From NCBI GenBank assembly GCA_014773175.1, contig VXCM01001559.1, forward strand, positions 1 through 64,000: 64,000 bases of DNA, read 5' to 3'. Shown piece after piece: positions 37,022 to 49,043 of this stretch. Position numbers and translations under genes: made by a program. The notes under the pieces are model-generated. The model made no database searches, had not been told where the DNA came from, and saw nothing but the letters and a program-made list of their open reading frames with translations. Numbering within the stretch: position 1 is the stretch's first letter; each line of letters begins with the position of its first letter. This stretch comes from Lucifuga dentata (lineage: Eukaryota; Chordata; Actinopteri; Ophidiiformes; Bythitidae).

Positions 37022-37175
37022 TTTAACAAACACATGGTAGCTCAATGGCCTGCTGTCACTTCTTAGCAAGAAGGACCTGAGTTCAAATCCAGGTTGGCCC
37101 CTCTTATGTGGACTTCGCATGTTCTTATGTGGGTTCCCCCCACATTTCAAAAACATGCAAGAGGTTAGATTACCA
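37022..37175 (+). mobile_element. tRNA-like SINE remnant in cdkn2aip intron 1
   Basis: The string GGTAGCTCAATGG resembles a Pol III A box and GAGTTCAAATCC a B box. They are followed by GGACTTCGCATGTTCTTATG, CCACATTTCAAAAACATGCA and GGTTAGATTA, which is the tail of a widespread fish SINE. Diverged and probably inactive. Confidence 0.65.
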
Positions 37176-37655
37176 AGAATACGTCACTTTCGTGCCACTA
37201 GTCGATTCCATAACCGATGTATGTCATGTTTATGTGTAAATTAATTTTGAATAGCTCTATAATCAACACTTAAAATCTGCGAGGCCACGAAAAGAGAAGA
37301 CGTATAATCAAAGCATTACTGATTCATTTGGTGTGGCAGCTATTGTAATGGTCACAAGCTTTATGAGGTCAAATTAGGTTAGACTATATAAGAATCATTG
37401 GTTAACAATTGTACACTTTGCCATGTAAAGCCAACTTGTATTTTCCTGAGTACCGAAATGACAAGCTTATTTTAAAGAACGTGTTAAAACAAGCTAGTAG
37501 CAGCTAGCCGTGTAGCATTCGAAGTCCCTGATACTCCGCAACAGGCAATTTGAATAACATTTTAATATACCAGCAAGCTTAATCATAAACCTGTTATCCA
37601 TGGTTAATACAGTCTCAACTCAGTCACGTTATAACAAGTAACAAGACGTACTTAC

Positions 37656-38066
37656 CTTTCAATCTCTACTGCGAGATGTTCCTTGTTAGCTACATGTCCG
37701 AATGATGACGCAAATGTTACGTTTCCCTGTTAGAGAACTGCATTTCCCACAATGCAATGCTAACGATTTCTCTGCTATCTTCTGCTTACTTTTGCCCACA
37801 AATGTGCTGTAAAGCAGTAGAACGTAGCTTGAATATTATATCTGTTAGAACACGGTAACAATAATTTTGTGATCTTTAAATAAAAATAACCGAGAAGATA
37901 GAAACGAGGGTTAAGAAAAGTACTTACAGTTTATAGCAGCGGCCCATAATGCACTGCGTCATAAGGACTTAGAAACTCCGCGACAACACTGGCGGCCGTT
38001 TGTTTTGGTTGATGAATTAGCAGTGCTCATAATTTTTTAATTTTTATGCGTTTGCGGTGAATTAAG
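37656..38066. promoter_or_regulatory. Bidirectional promoter of cdkn2aip and tubgcp4
   Basis: cdkn2aip's noncoding first exon (donor at 37656, minus) and tubgcp4's ATG (38067, plus) are head to head within about 410 bases. The interval has no TATA box. It has a ZNF143-type motif (ACTGCATTTCCCACAATGCA, 37737-37756), an ATF-like ATGACGCAA at about 37705, a CpG-containing GGCGGCC near 37990 and GC content higher than its surroundings. Confidence 0.6.
37737..37756 (+). promoter_or_regulatory. ZNF143/THAP11-type site
   Basis: ACTGCATTTCCCACAATGCA closely follows the ACTACAATTCCCAGCATGC consensus found in many TATA-less bidirectional promoters. Confidence 0.5.
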
Positions 38067-41000
38067 ATGATTCACGAGCTCTTATTGGCATTAAGTGGAT
38101 ATCCAGGGACCATTTTTACATGGAACAAACGAACAGGTTTGCAGGTAAAACCGAAAGCTCTCCGACAGAAGCATCAATTAGCTACTGTAGCTTTATTCTA
38201 CACATAATATGTTTTGCTTCAGACTTCTTACATTTATTAATATTCACACCAGGCAACTGGTGTACAGACCTGACATATAGAAATGATATGCTTAGTTAAT
38301 GTTGTTTTTGCTGTCAGTACAGTCAAGTTCCCATTTGTACTAGTCACTTGCCACTCCGCTGTATGTGCAGTAAAGTAAAAATTCCCCTAAATATTATTTC
38401 TGTTTTACATTTCCATTATGTTGGGACAGTAAAGCAGGACGTCCCCACATACATACTAGCTCCATAAGCTTCTAAGACTTGAAGTAATGGTGTCATCAAG
38501 TGACGCCTTATAATAATAATAATACTTCCTTAGACATATATAAAACTAAGCCAACACATGGTTTTACAATGAAAGATAGCAAGACCAACTGGATGTCATA
38601 CCTATACCCAAGTCAAACAGTTATCTAATTTTTATTTATTTATTTATTTATTTTTTGCCACTATAAATTCAGACTTTTATTATCATTAATTTGTAATCAC
38701 CATGGAAAAAATGTATCACATATATTGGTTGCACAGTAGTATTGTAGAGTCATCTTCTGGATCAATATCCATAACTGTAGAAAGTATGTCCAAACTATTT
38801 TATTCAGCTGAATCAGCTCATCTTAGCTACACATTGCTGCTAGCTGCATGTTTCTACTAGATTTATTTGTTAATGTCCAGTGATGACATAAATGTGACTC
38901 CGGTCCCAGCATATATATTTAAGGTAGTTTAAGTGTTTTGACTTCACTCACAGGTGTCCCAGGACCTGCCCTTCCTTCATCCCAGTGAGACCAGCATCTT
39001 CAATAGGCTGTGTAAACTGGGATCAGATTATATTCGCTTTACAGAGTTCATCGAGCAACACACCGGCCATGTGCACCCACAAGTGAGAAACCCCTCAAAA
39101 TGCTCCAGAATAACATTTCTACTGACATTTCAACTGGCTTATTGTGTTTCAGTTGTTAAATGTACAATTTACGGATGCATGTTATTGGTATTAGCATCAT
39201 CATTAAAAAACAATAGTATCACTTCAGTTGTACAGCATATGTTTATGTTTTTTGTGTAAAAAAGATAATGCATGAACTGAATAATTACTTGTTCACGGTA
39301 CATAATGTCTTGTTTTCATGGCAACAAGTTATTAGCACAGTATATTGATCTTATTCCCACAAGCTAATTACATGTTAATTTTTGTTCCCAAATTGTTCCC
39401 AGAAATGAACATCTTGTTATTACAAGATGAAAAATACAATGTTTTGGGATATTATGTGTGCTTTACAATTATATTTTTTGCTGCCAGTACTTTTGAAATT
39501 TGCATTTGGAGAAATTGTTGTCATTAGTAAGAAATTGCTAACTTGCAGCTTTGTAAAAGCGGACAAAAGGATACAAGAGCAAATACTAGATAAAAAAGTA
39601 AAAAAGGGACTTGGATGGGGAAGTAAAAAGTGGTACAAACTTCAAACCGGTGACATGCACAGTGGTCCCTGAAGTGCTCCATCCAGAGATGCGACATGGT
39701 TAAAGTGGTTGTTTTCTTCCTGTAGTGGCCATATAAATCACATTTACTGTGGAGCAACAGCAGATTACTCTATTTCTGTGGCAACTGAACTGATATTAAT
39801 TTCCAAAATCACGCTGGTACACCTCTAAAAAATGTTTTTGTCATTTCAGGAAGACAGAGAAAATTGCAGTTTCTAAAAGCATGCCTCCCTAAGACATGGT
39901 TATTCTCTTTCCAAAATGATCAAACTCTGTTAACTGGATTTTTCTCTGATGGTGTAAAAAAAAAAAAAAAAAAANAAAAAAAAAAAAAAAAAAAGAAAGA
40001 AAGAAAAGGAAAATGACATCTGATTAAGAATATAATGAAACTTTTTTTGTTTTTTCAAATCTGTTCTTAAGGAACATCACACAAACCAGACCAACCAGGC
40101 TGGGCTTCATGGGATTTACTTGCGGGCGTTCTGCACGGGGCTGGACTCCATGCTGCAGCCCTACAGGCAAGCTCTGCTCGACCTGGAGCAAGAGGTCAGA
40201 AAGATGACAACGAGAGTGAATGATCATGCTTATGAATGCGATACGGTACTCATTTAACCTGCGTGTTCTCTGTTTCAGTTCCTTGGCGATCCTCATCTAT
40301 CAATATCCCATGTGAATTACATGCTTGATCAGGTAAAACATTTCTAGAATTCCTAAATATGTATTTTGTAGAAGTCCTACTGAAGGCTTTGCACTGTGGA
40401 AAGTCTTTCTGTGTCTGTCTCACAATGTATTATTTTTCTCTGTTAAGTTCCAGTTGCTGTTTCCGTCTGTGATGGTGGTGGTAGAGACAATAAAATCGCA
40501 GAAGGTAAGAATTTCTGCAGCAGCAGGAAAATGTGAGTTGAGTCCTGCAAAACACTCCATCGAGGCTTTTACAACAGAAGCGGTGGTGCAATAAACTTCC
40601 TGTTGCAAAAGACAGCAGGTGATAGCTGAGAGTAACTTTCTCTGAGCGCTGAAAGCCAATGTTCACAGTGTGTTGAAGAGCATAAATAAAGCGTTTTGTA
40701 GTTAACTGACTGATTTTATGGATGTAGTCTTTGACAGGCTGAATGATTGTTTTCAGTACTGACTGGATTACCCATAATTTTGTATTGTATATTAACTGAC
40801 TAACTGCTCAGGGTTTGAAATAGAGACAGATGCCTGACTTGGCATCTTCAAAGGGCATGTTTTTGTGAACAACACTTAAAACAAAATGCAAAGTGATTCA
40901 ATTTAATGAAGCAGCAGATTATCACATTGAAGAAACAGGAACTAGGAAATGTTTTTTACACTTTTACTTGATAAATAACTAAACCAATTGATAGATTATT

Positions 41001-44000
41001 AAAACAGTTATCAATCTATTTTGTGTCAGTCGACTAGTCTTTACTCATTTCAGAAACTAATCTAAACTCTAACCTAAAACTAGAAATGCATTTCCTGCAG
41101 AAAATGCGCCTGTGATTGCATTGCTGAAGGTTGTGCTGCAGTGACGCCGAAAAGCTGAACTGAATCAATTAACAGTTTAAAAAACTGCTGAAAGTGAAAG
41201 TAGAAGTCTGAGAAGTTTAGAAAGAATATGAAAGCAAAATATTACATCTACAAAAATGCATACATTCATTGTAAAGGCTGAATGAGGCATAAAATCATGA
41301 ACTTTTTAAACTCCTGATTTCTCAATGAATGAAGCAGCAGATTGTCATATTGAAGAAACAGGAACCAGGAAGTGGTTTTGACACTTCTACTTGATAAAGA
41401 ACTAAACCTGTCGATAGATTATTAAAACAGTTATCAATCTATTTTGCGTCAGTCGACTAGTCCTTAATCATTTCAGAACTAATCTAAACTCTAACCTAAA
41501 ATCAAGGGAAATGCACAAGCTGGCCCTGAATTGGAGCATTTGTTCAGTCGTTGGTTATGAAACGTTTCATTAATACTGTATAAGCTGCAGAGTTAAATTA
41601 ACGTTCTACTTGCTTCTCGTCTCCACGCTACTGTAGATTCACGGCTGTCAGATCCTGGAGACGGTGTACAAGCACAGCTGTGGGGGGCTTCCTCCTGTAC
41701 GCACCGCTCTGGAGAAGTAAGTCAGCTTCAGTCTGATGTTTCAGATTTCTGTTTACCTCATTTGGGTGGGATGAATAATGAATGTAGCTCTATGTACATG
41801 CAATACGTTCTCTTGTGATTAATTGCATTATCAATACAGTGGCACCAACTGTAGATTTTTTTTTTTTTAATTAAATGCATCAATTAATGATTTTAAATAA
41901 TAATTTGATCTACACTATNGATTTTTTTTTTTTTAATTAAATGCATCAATTAATGATTTTAAATAATAATTTGATCTACACTATTACTGAAAAGATTAAA
42001 ATCACTTATCATTTAAGTAGTTCCTGTTATTTTATTCAATAATAGTGTTTTTTTAAATTCTATGAAACAAACACTAAAATGTATTTTAAGATGATTTTAA
42101 TATTTCAAATTTTGGGGAGAAAAAAAAAGTTTTTAAATGATAAATTACACTATTTTAGTGATTTTAATATCTGCTTTGCAAATATTAGGCATTCAGTTTC
42201 TGGAACATCAGTGAATAATGTAGAATTTCCTAATAATCTCTGGAACCACATACAGCTTCTCTAAATGAATTTGGAATCATCGACAACTCATGTCATGATT
42301 CTGGACAATTGTAAAATGTCTTCATTTTTTACAGCTTCTTGCAAATTATTTTAAACCTTTGAAGGTGCAAAATACTAACAGACATAATAGAATCATTTTA
42401 TATATCCATATGAAACAAAACAAAGTTTTACATGACTGGAACATCGATTCTATGTGAAAATCACTAGTGATTCCAAACTTTTAAGCGGTAGTGTATGTGT
42501 GGAAGTTTTCATTTGGGTTGCCACGAGGGCATGGGTGCAGCAAGAAACATCGCAGCTCAAACTACAAACTCAGATATCGTGGACTTTGTGATTGTATGTT
42601 GGCCATTTTAAACCTTTAAATATTTGACTTTACAGTGATCACCTAAAAGCTCCACATTGAGGGTTCAACCACTACACACAGATTCAGTGTGGTTTCTAAG
42701 GGATGGGCTTCACAAATTGTCTATTTATAACTAAAATAAACCTTTACATTTTGAAGGGCAACTCCAAAACAAGTGAAATGGTTAAGTGGGAGAATTGGAC
42801 AAAGCTTACACATTAAAGATTCTTGCTTTTTTGATACATAACTTCATGTTATGAGTGTGTTTTGCTCTTCAGATCACAGATCACTGCTTTGCCTGTATTG
42901 TAAAGTTAGGTGATTCTTTAATATATATATATATATATTTTTTATATATTTTATTATTGCACCCTCTGCAGGATTCTTGCAGTGTGTCACGGCGTGATGT
43001 ACAAGCAGCTGGCAGCCTGGATGCTGCACGGATTGCTGCTGGACCAGAGCGAGGAGTNGCGTGATGTACAAGCAGCTGGCAGCCTGGATGCTGCACGGAT
43101 TGCTGCTGGACCAGAGCGAGGAGTTTTTTGTGAAGCAGGGTCCCAGCGCGGGAGGAGCTGCGGCCAACCAGGAGGACGAGGACGACGACCTGGGACTGGG
43201 AGGCCTGAGCGGGAAACAGCTCCGAGAACTGCAGGACCTGGTGAGACCTGTAGCCAGCATGTCTATCAAACAATCAATCAATCTCAGACAGTCTCTGAGA
43301 TCAGAGCAGAGCTGTTTCTGACCACTTTGATGCCCTAAGCGAGACGTCCATTGGTGCCAAATTAATTGGCAGGAAAAAAAAAAAAATCATCTCTTTGGCA
43401 CCCCTCCAGCTGGTGGCGCCCTGAGCAACTCCCTCTGTTTTCTATGCCAAAAAAATGGCCCCTGATCGGAGCCTTAACTCTGCTCCGCCGTGTTCCCATG
43501 CAGAGGCTGGTGGAGGAGGAGAACATGCTGGCTCCATCGCTGCAGCAGTTCTCCCTGCGCACAGAGATGCTTCCCTCTTACATCCCCATCAGAGTCGCCG
43601 AGAAGATCCTGTTCGTGGGAGAATCCGTCCAGATGTTTGAAAACCACAACCACAGTCCATCCAGAGCTGGTAGTCCTCCCTTCTGTCTCGTGCTGTCTCG
43701 TTTTTTAATTTTTTTTTTTCTCCCTCAGGTTACTAAAAATATAACGGCGCGTTGTTTTCACTGTGTTAGGTTCCATACTTAAGCACCAGGAGGACACGTT
43801 TGCCGCGGAGCTGCACAGACTGAAGCAGCAGCCCCTTTTCAGCCTGGTGGATTTTGAAAATCTGATCGACGGCATCAGGAGCACAGTGGCTGAGGTGAGC
43901 TCATAGTATTTTTTTGTTTCAGTTAAAGGACAATAAGCAGGATGTCATAAAAACTCAATAATCACGTTACGTTTGCATTACCTCGCAGCATCTGTGGACA

Positions 44001-47000
44001 CTGATGGTGGAAGAGTCGGATCTGCTTGGACAGCTCAAGGTTTGTACAAACCATGTGAATTCCGAATCAGAAATGAGGTGCAGAATCAACTGTTTACGTT
44101 GTATATTTTTGTTTTCTTCCAGATCATTAAGGACTTTTACTTGCTTGGCCGTGGAGAACTCTACCAGGCTTTCATTGACCTCGCACAACACATGCTGAAG
44201 ACTCCACCAACAGCCGTCACCGAGCACGGTACACACTCACATACATGTCCAACAAAGCACTGCTGTTCCCAAAAACCTCCAACATGTTCCAGGGACTAAC
44301 GCAAACAGGCAGCAGTGCATTTTATGAGGAAAAAAACAATGATGTTTGAAAGGATTACAAGGCTAAAATGTCAGAATTTAGTCAGCATATAAAGGAGCAC
44401 ATATAAAGTATCACATTAAAACTGAAAATCAAATTTGTAGAAAAACGGTTTTCACTGAACAGCGACAAGAAATGGTGTTATTCTCCCATAGAGCTTTTAC
44501 ACAGCATGTTTGTGCTGTAACCATGGCAACCACAAGATATTTAACAACACATTGATTCTAAAAGCTACCGTGTGATGATGTGTTGAATCAAGATTTACAT
44601 GTTGATGATCCACATTAGGAAACAGCTGAATTGTGTAGGAATAAACTGTTAAATGTGTTTTAGGCTGCAGTTCATTCACATTTCAACACAAAAACCTGTA
44701 TCAATGATGCAAGAAAATCATCTTGTGTTCTTCATTATTCTTCGATCCATTAAAGGTATTTACACTTGAATCATATTAAGCCGTTATGATGATACTGATG
44801 TGTTTTTTTTTTCTTCTCCACAGATGTAAATGTGGCTTTTCAGCAGGCAGCTCATAAGGTTCTGCTGGACGATGACAACCTCCTTCCCCTGCTGCATCTC
44901 ACTATCGACTACCAGAGCAAAGACAGCAAAGGTCTGCTGCCCACCCAAACACATATTTAAAAATACACACACTACTGCTCAAAAGCTTGGAATCACAAAT
45001 GATTTTCACATAGAATGGAGGTTTCAAGTCATTTAAAACTAGTTTTGTTTCTTATGTATGCATGTATAAAATGATTCTATTATGTCTGTTAGTATTTTGC
45101 ACCTACATAGGTTTAAAATAATTTGCAGGAAGCTGTAAAAAATGAAGACATTTTACAGTTGTCCAGAATCATGACATGAGTTTTAGATGATTCCAAATTC
45201 ATTTAGAGAAGCTTTATGTGGTTCCAGACATCATTAGGAAATTCTAGATTATTCCCTGATGCTCTAGACATTGCATGTCTCACGATGGATACTTTGATGA
45301 GAAATCACTAAAATAGTGTCATTTATCATTTCAAAACTTTTTTCCCCCAAATATCTGAAATCCTAAATAAAACATCTTAAAATACATTTTGTGTTTGTTT
45401 CAAATAAAACACTATTATTGAATAAAATAGCAAGAACTACCTAATGACAAGTGATTTTAAACTTCGGAGTGGTAGTGTATTTAAATACAAAATATAAAAT
45501 ACATGGTATAATAAAATGAAAGCATATGTAGCAGACTGGATTCTGTGGACAAAAGTATTTATTTTATCATACATGGATAGCTAGAATCCTGTGCTGGTGC
45601 ATTCCTTTATTTGGTGTATTAGCGCCCTCCAGTGGTTTATGACCAGAGTTTAAACATTAAAGGAGTAAAGCACTTTATCCACACAGTAAAACAGTAAACA
45701 ATATACTGTGTATATATATATATGAAATGCCATTCAAAATTCAAGTTAAAAGTAAAGCATTTAGTCCAAATGGCAGCAGTTATGATGCATACGTTTAAGT
45801 AAACAGCAATCTAATTATGAATATTTGATGCTTGATTCTGTGTGAAAATAACTAGTGATTCCAAACTTTTGAGCAGCAGTGTGTGTGTGTTTCAGACGCC
45901 ACAGGCTCCAGAGATGGAGCCACTCCCCCGCAGGACACATCCCCCCGTGAGGTGCCCCCCACTGGCTGGGCGGCTCTCGGTCTCGCCTACAAGGTCCAGT
46001 GGCCTNCCCCCCGTGAGGTGCCCCCCACTGGCTGGGCGGCTCTCGGTCTCGCCTACAAGGTCCAGTGGCCTCTGCACATCCTCTTCACTCCTGCCATCTT
46101 GGAGAAGTTTGTACACTTTTGGTTTCCTCTTTCCCAAATTTTATTCATTTGGCTGTTGAGTTGAGTCAGTATCTTTCTCTCCTCCTCTTCCTCCTCCTGT
46201 CCCGCTTGGTCCTCGTCTCTCTCAGGTACAATGTTGTGTTCAGGTATCTGCTGAGCGTGCGGCGGGTGCAGTCGGAGCTGCAGCACTGCTGGGCTCTGCA
46301 GATGCAGAGGAAACACCTGAAATCCAGCCAGTCAGACGCTGTCAAATGGAGGCTGCGCAACCACATGGCGTTCCTGGTGGACAACCTGCAGTACTACTTA
46401 CAGGTTTTAATGACACAAACGCACTAGCAATTTTATTGTTATTGTTTAGGCCCAAAGCCTTCATCAGGGTATCAAAATGGAACATTTAAAGCACAAAACT
46501 GATTTTTTTTTTTTCCTGTTTGAACACTTCCTCACAAATTAATTNACATTTAAAGCACAAAACTGATTTTTTTTTTTTCCTGTTTGAACACTTCCTCACA
46601 AATTAATTACTGGAGCCTCTTAAGTAGATCAAATCTCTCCTTCTAAAATGAACCTGAATGGTTTTGTTTTTGTTTTTTTTCATCTGAAGGGTAAATCGGA
46701 GAAGGATTCCTCTGTGATGACCCGTGTTTTTCTCCTGTTGTGTGTTTGGTTCAGGTGGATGTGCTGGAATCTCAGTTCTCTCAGCTGCTTCAGCAGATCA
46801 ACTCCACCCGAGACTTTGAGAGCATCAGACTGGCCCATGACCACTTTCTCAGCAACCTGCTGGCCCAGTCCTTCATCCTGCTCAAGCCGGTTCGTATCGG
46901 AACTTTACAGAGTCACAATGCCAAATATCATCTGTTATAAATACTTATGAATACTTCACTCTTTTATTTCCTAAATCATCACGTGTTTGTGGTTTTCACT

Positions 47001-48699
47001 GCTGTCTGCTGTTCATAGCATCAAATGAGTGCAGAACATGTCTGAAACGTGCTGAAACAGTTCTACAGGGTAGAATGCAGTGGAATTTACTGAACCATTA
47101 AAGGGCCAACCAGTGATTTTGCATGTTTAAGCCCAATAAATACAGGTTATGTTACCGGCAACCAATTTCCAACTGTATTTTAGTTTTCTTGTTATTTTGC
47201 CAAATCCTCTAATCTTTCAAAATCAAATGTTCAGGTGATACACCCATCTTAACATGAAATGTTTCTCATGCTAACGTGTATGTTCGAATGTAGAAGAGAT
47301 GGTCGTTTTTGATTTCTCTCTAAAAGCCGTCTTCTCCCAGGTCTATGTTTCCTGGCGGAGACGTACGCTGTCTTCCGTGCAGCTAAATGTTGGATCGGTT
47401 CAGAAAAGTTACTTTGAAAAAAAACTTAACATAGTGTTCACTGTGATGGATTATTTATCTTAAACTTGTTTCAGTTCTTTACAAGTTAATTTTTATATCG
47501 TACTGGAATGAACTGAAACCAACGGCAATCTGAAAGGTAGGAAACACAATTCTAAAATTTTGCTGCTCCAGTAGTATGTTTTGGAAAATGATTGGCAGCA
47601 ATGTATCATGTGTGCGAGTTGTATACATTGGGCTCAAACGTACACAACTATTGGTATGATCCTTTAATGCTCTCCATGAAATGAACAAAAAATGAAACTG
47701 GCTCATCGTCGTGTTTGAGAGGACAAACCCTTTTGATTTTAATAACCACACTGACTTTTCTCTCCAGCTTCAGGACAAACAACGTTTTTAGCTCGACTAC
47801 TGGTTTATGCTCTAAGAACAGAAAATTCAATTTGATTTATTTCAAAGTGGTTTTTTTTTTTTTTTGTAAACCATTAAGACAAATTAGACTGGCATTTACT
47901 TGGTCATTAAAACGTATCCAGAATGAATATATATGTCAGTCTTGCTTAATGTCCTCAGGTATTCCACTGTCTGAATGAGATCTTGGAGCTGTGCCATAAC
48001 TTCTGCTCACTGGTCAGTCAGAACGTGGTGCCATTGGATGAGAGAGGAAGTGCTCAGCTGGACATCCTGGTCAAGGTGACGTCGCTCATCTGGCTTCCTG
48101 ACGACTCATTTCTCATTAATGCTGGAAACCGTCTGTTATTTGTGCTTCTTTTCATTTACAGGGCTTCAGCCGCCAATCCTTCCTGCTGTTCAAGATCCTT
48201 TCCAGCGTCAGGAACCATCAGATTAACTCCGATCTGGCTCAGCTGCTCCTCCGACTGGATTACAACAAGTACTACACCCAGTCTGGAGGCACTCTGGGCA
48301 GGTAGGACTCAACCAGAAACACAAAGCAGTGTTATGCTGCATTTAATGACTTCATAGTTTTAATGTCAGTTTATCAGGAAACAGCTTCCTCTGTAATTCT
48401 GACAGCAGAAACATGTGAAAGGATGTGCCTTTGGGTCAAAGAACATAAATTGCTAGATTTGAAACTCAGACCCAGAATGGGGATTTCCACTGATTTATAC
48501 CAAAAACAGAGACGACGTCAACATCCTGTGGCTGCAAGAAATGCAACATTCGACATTTGATCAAATTAGTAGAAATTCTTAATGCAGAAAATTCAACCCA
48601 ACCTGACACTCAAACTAATGAGATCATATTTGTTAGCATGTGCTCATCTGTCAGTATTTATCATCTCAAATTTAAATTAACTTTCGTTTCAGCTTTTGA
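38067..48699 (+). CDS. tubgcp4: Gamma-tubulin complex component 4 (GCP4)
   Basis: Eighteen coding exons: 38067-38144, 38954-39082, 40072-40194, 40279-40332, 40448-40504, 41637-41716, 42972-43240, 43504-43669, 43770-43894, 43989-44039, 44123-44228, 44824-44931, 45896-46106, 46226-46403, 46755-46889, 47959-48075, 48162-48301, 48693-48699. With the two N-flanked duplications removed the phases close perfectly and give 666 residues, about the human length. It starts MIHELLLALSGYPG and ends GGTLGSF. The N-terminal GRIP1 half includes FLHPSETSIFNRLC and GIYLRAFCTGLDS. The C-terminal GRIP2 half, which contacts gamma-tubulin, includes LHILFTPAILEKYNV, WRLRNHMAFLVDNLQYYLQV and INSTRDFESIRLAHD. It is a core subunit of the gamma-tubulin ring complex at centrosomes. 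As assembled, exon 7 is frameshifted and exon 13 carries a false 22-residue repeat; both are probable assembly errors. Confidence 0.97.
39976..39996. repeat. Poly-A gap in tubgcp4 intron 2
   Basis: Poly-A on both sides of N at 39975, 75 bases before exon 3; length uncertain. Confidence 0.8.
40905..41503. repeat. Pair of ~176-bp direct repeats in tubgcp4 intron 5
   Basis: AATGAAGCAGCAGATT through CTAACCTAAAA occurs at 40905-41080 and 41328-41503 with roughly 90% identity by eye, 247 bases apart. There is no N between them, so unlike the N-flanked blocks this is a genuine older duplication. Confidence 0.8.
41854..41984. repeat. N-flanked 65-bp duplication in tubgcp4 intron 6
   Basis: Blocks beginning GATTTTTTTTTT and ending TACACTAT repeat around N at 41919; probable assembly overlap. 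Confidence 0.85.
41977..42495. mobile_element. Tc1-like MITE, copy 1, in tubgcp4 intron 6
   Basis: Ends TACACTATTACTGAAAAG and the inverse of TTTTAAGCGGTAGTGTA are the TACACTAC(C/T)-type Tc1 termini. The interior matches copy 2 (44964-45480) in the opposite orientation, e.g. TCATGATTCTGGACAATTGT here against its complement there. No transposase. Confidence 0.8.
42992..43124. repeat. N-flanked 66-bp duplication inside tubgcp4 exon 7
   Basis: Coding blocks beginning GCGTGATGTACAAGC lie at 42992-43057 and 43059-43124 around N at 43058. The extra 67 bases shift the frame; removing one block restores VMYKQLAAWMLHGLLLD followed directly by QSEEFFVKQG, as in other GCP4 proteins. Confidence 0.92.
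44964..45480. mobile_element. Tc1-like MITE, copy 2, in tubgcp4 intron 12
   Basis: Ends CACACTACTGCTCAAAAGC and the inverse of TTCGGAGTGGTAGTGTA. Inverted relative to copy 1, with exons 7-12 lying between them. Confidence 0.8.
45828..45883. mobile_element. Terminal fragment of the Tc1-like MITE at the exon 13 acceptor
   Basis: TCTGTGTGAAAATAACTAGT and GATTCCAAACTTTTGAGCAG match the end of copy 1 (42438-42495). It is followed at once by TG repeats and TTTCAG, the acceptor of exon 13 at 45895. Confidence 0.75.
45941..46071. repeat. N-flanked 65-bp duplication inside tubgcp4 exon 13
   Basis: Blocks beginning CCCCCCGTGAGGTGCC lie at 45941-46005 and 46007-46071 around N at 46006. The 66-base excess keeps frame and would insert a false repeat of PREVPPTGWAALGLAYKVQW. 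Confidence 0.92.
46482..46608. repeat. N-flanked 63-bp duplication in tubgcp4 intron 14
   Basis: Blocks beginning ACATTTAAAGCAC repeat around N at 46545; probable assembly overlap. Confidence 0.85.
47098..47667. mobile_element. TTAA-ended MITE, full copy, in tubgcp4 intron 15
   Basis: TTAA occurs at both borders (47098-47101, 47664-47667). The ends AAGGGCCAACCAGTG and the inverse of ATTGGTATGATCCTT are inverted repeats that extend, with divergence, for about 90-100 bases. It shares its whole interior with the copies in tp53bp1. No ORF. Confidence 0.85.
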
Positions 48700-48888
48700 G
48701 ATGTGGAGACAAAAACCCAACGGCCCTGAGTTCTCACGCTGGAGCGTACACGTCCATCACTTCCACGTTTCTGCTTTGGTTGTTGCCAAAACACTTAACC
48801 TGTTTAAAAAATTATGTGTAACTACACAACATGCTTCATATTGTACAAACTTTATATACTAAAACCTCATTGCATGTAGAATTTTGTA

Positions 48889-48894
48889 AATAAA
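48889..48894 (+). terminator. Poly(A) signal of tubgcp4
   Basis: AATAAA 190 bases after the stop codon. Confidence 0.65.
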
Positions 48895-48927
48895 CTTCAA
48901 TCCGTTAAAATGAGACAAGGGTCACAG

Positions 48928-48933
48928 TTTATT
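48928..48933 (-). terminator. Poly(A) signal of tp53bp1
   Basis: AATAAA on the minus strand, 111 bases after the tp53bp1 stop and about 34 bases from the tubgcp4 signal on the other strand. Confidence 0.65.
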
Positions 48934-49043
48934 ATTTCATTAAAAACAGATGGGTTAAAATTATATACAACAGCGGCATGCGACAGAACTCATACAAGAA
49001 CGCGGACGTGGCTGAAGGCGTTTTGACTAAACACAGAGTGGGA

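Noticed and set aside
36776..37156. 126-codon minus ORF upstream of the cdkn2aip start
   Set aside because: It reads through a SINE and the intron; an acceptor two bases before the ATG at 36873 shows the real exon border.
42874..43281. Two ORFs of 130-135 codons on the minus strand opposite tubgcp4 exon 7
   Set aside because: They are antisense shadows of a GC-rich coding exon, cross the N-flanked duplication and have no family resemblance.
45941..46071. In-frame 22-residue internal repeat in GCP4
   Set aside because: An exact repeat around a single N, absent from GCP4 family proteins, and identical in pattern to non-coding N-flanked duplications.
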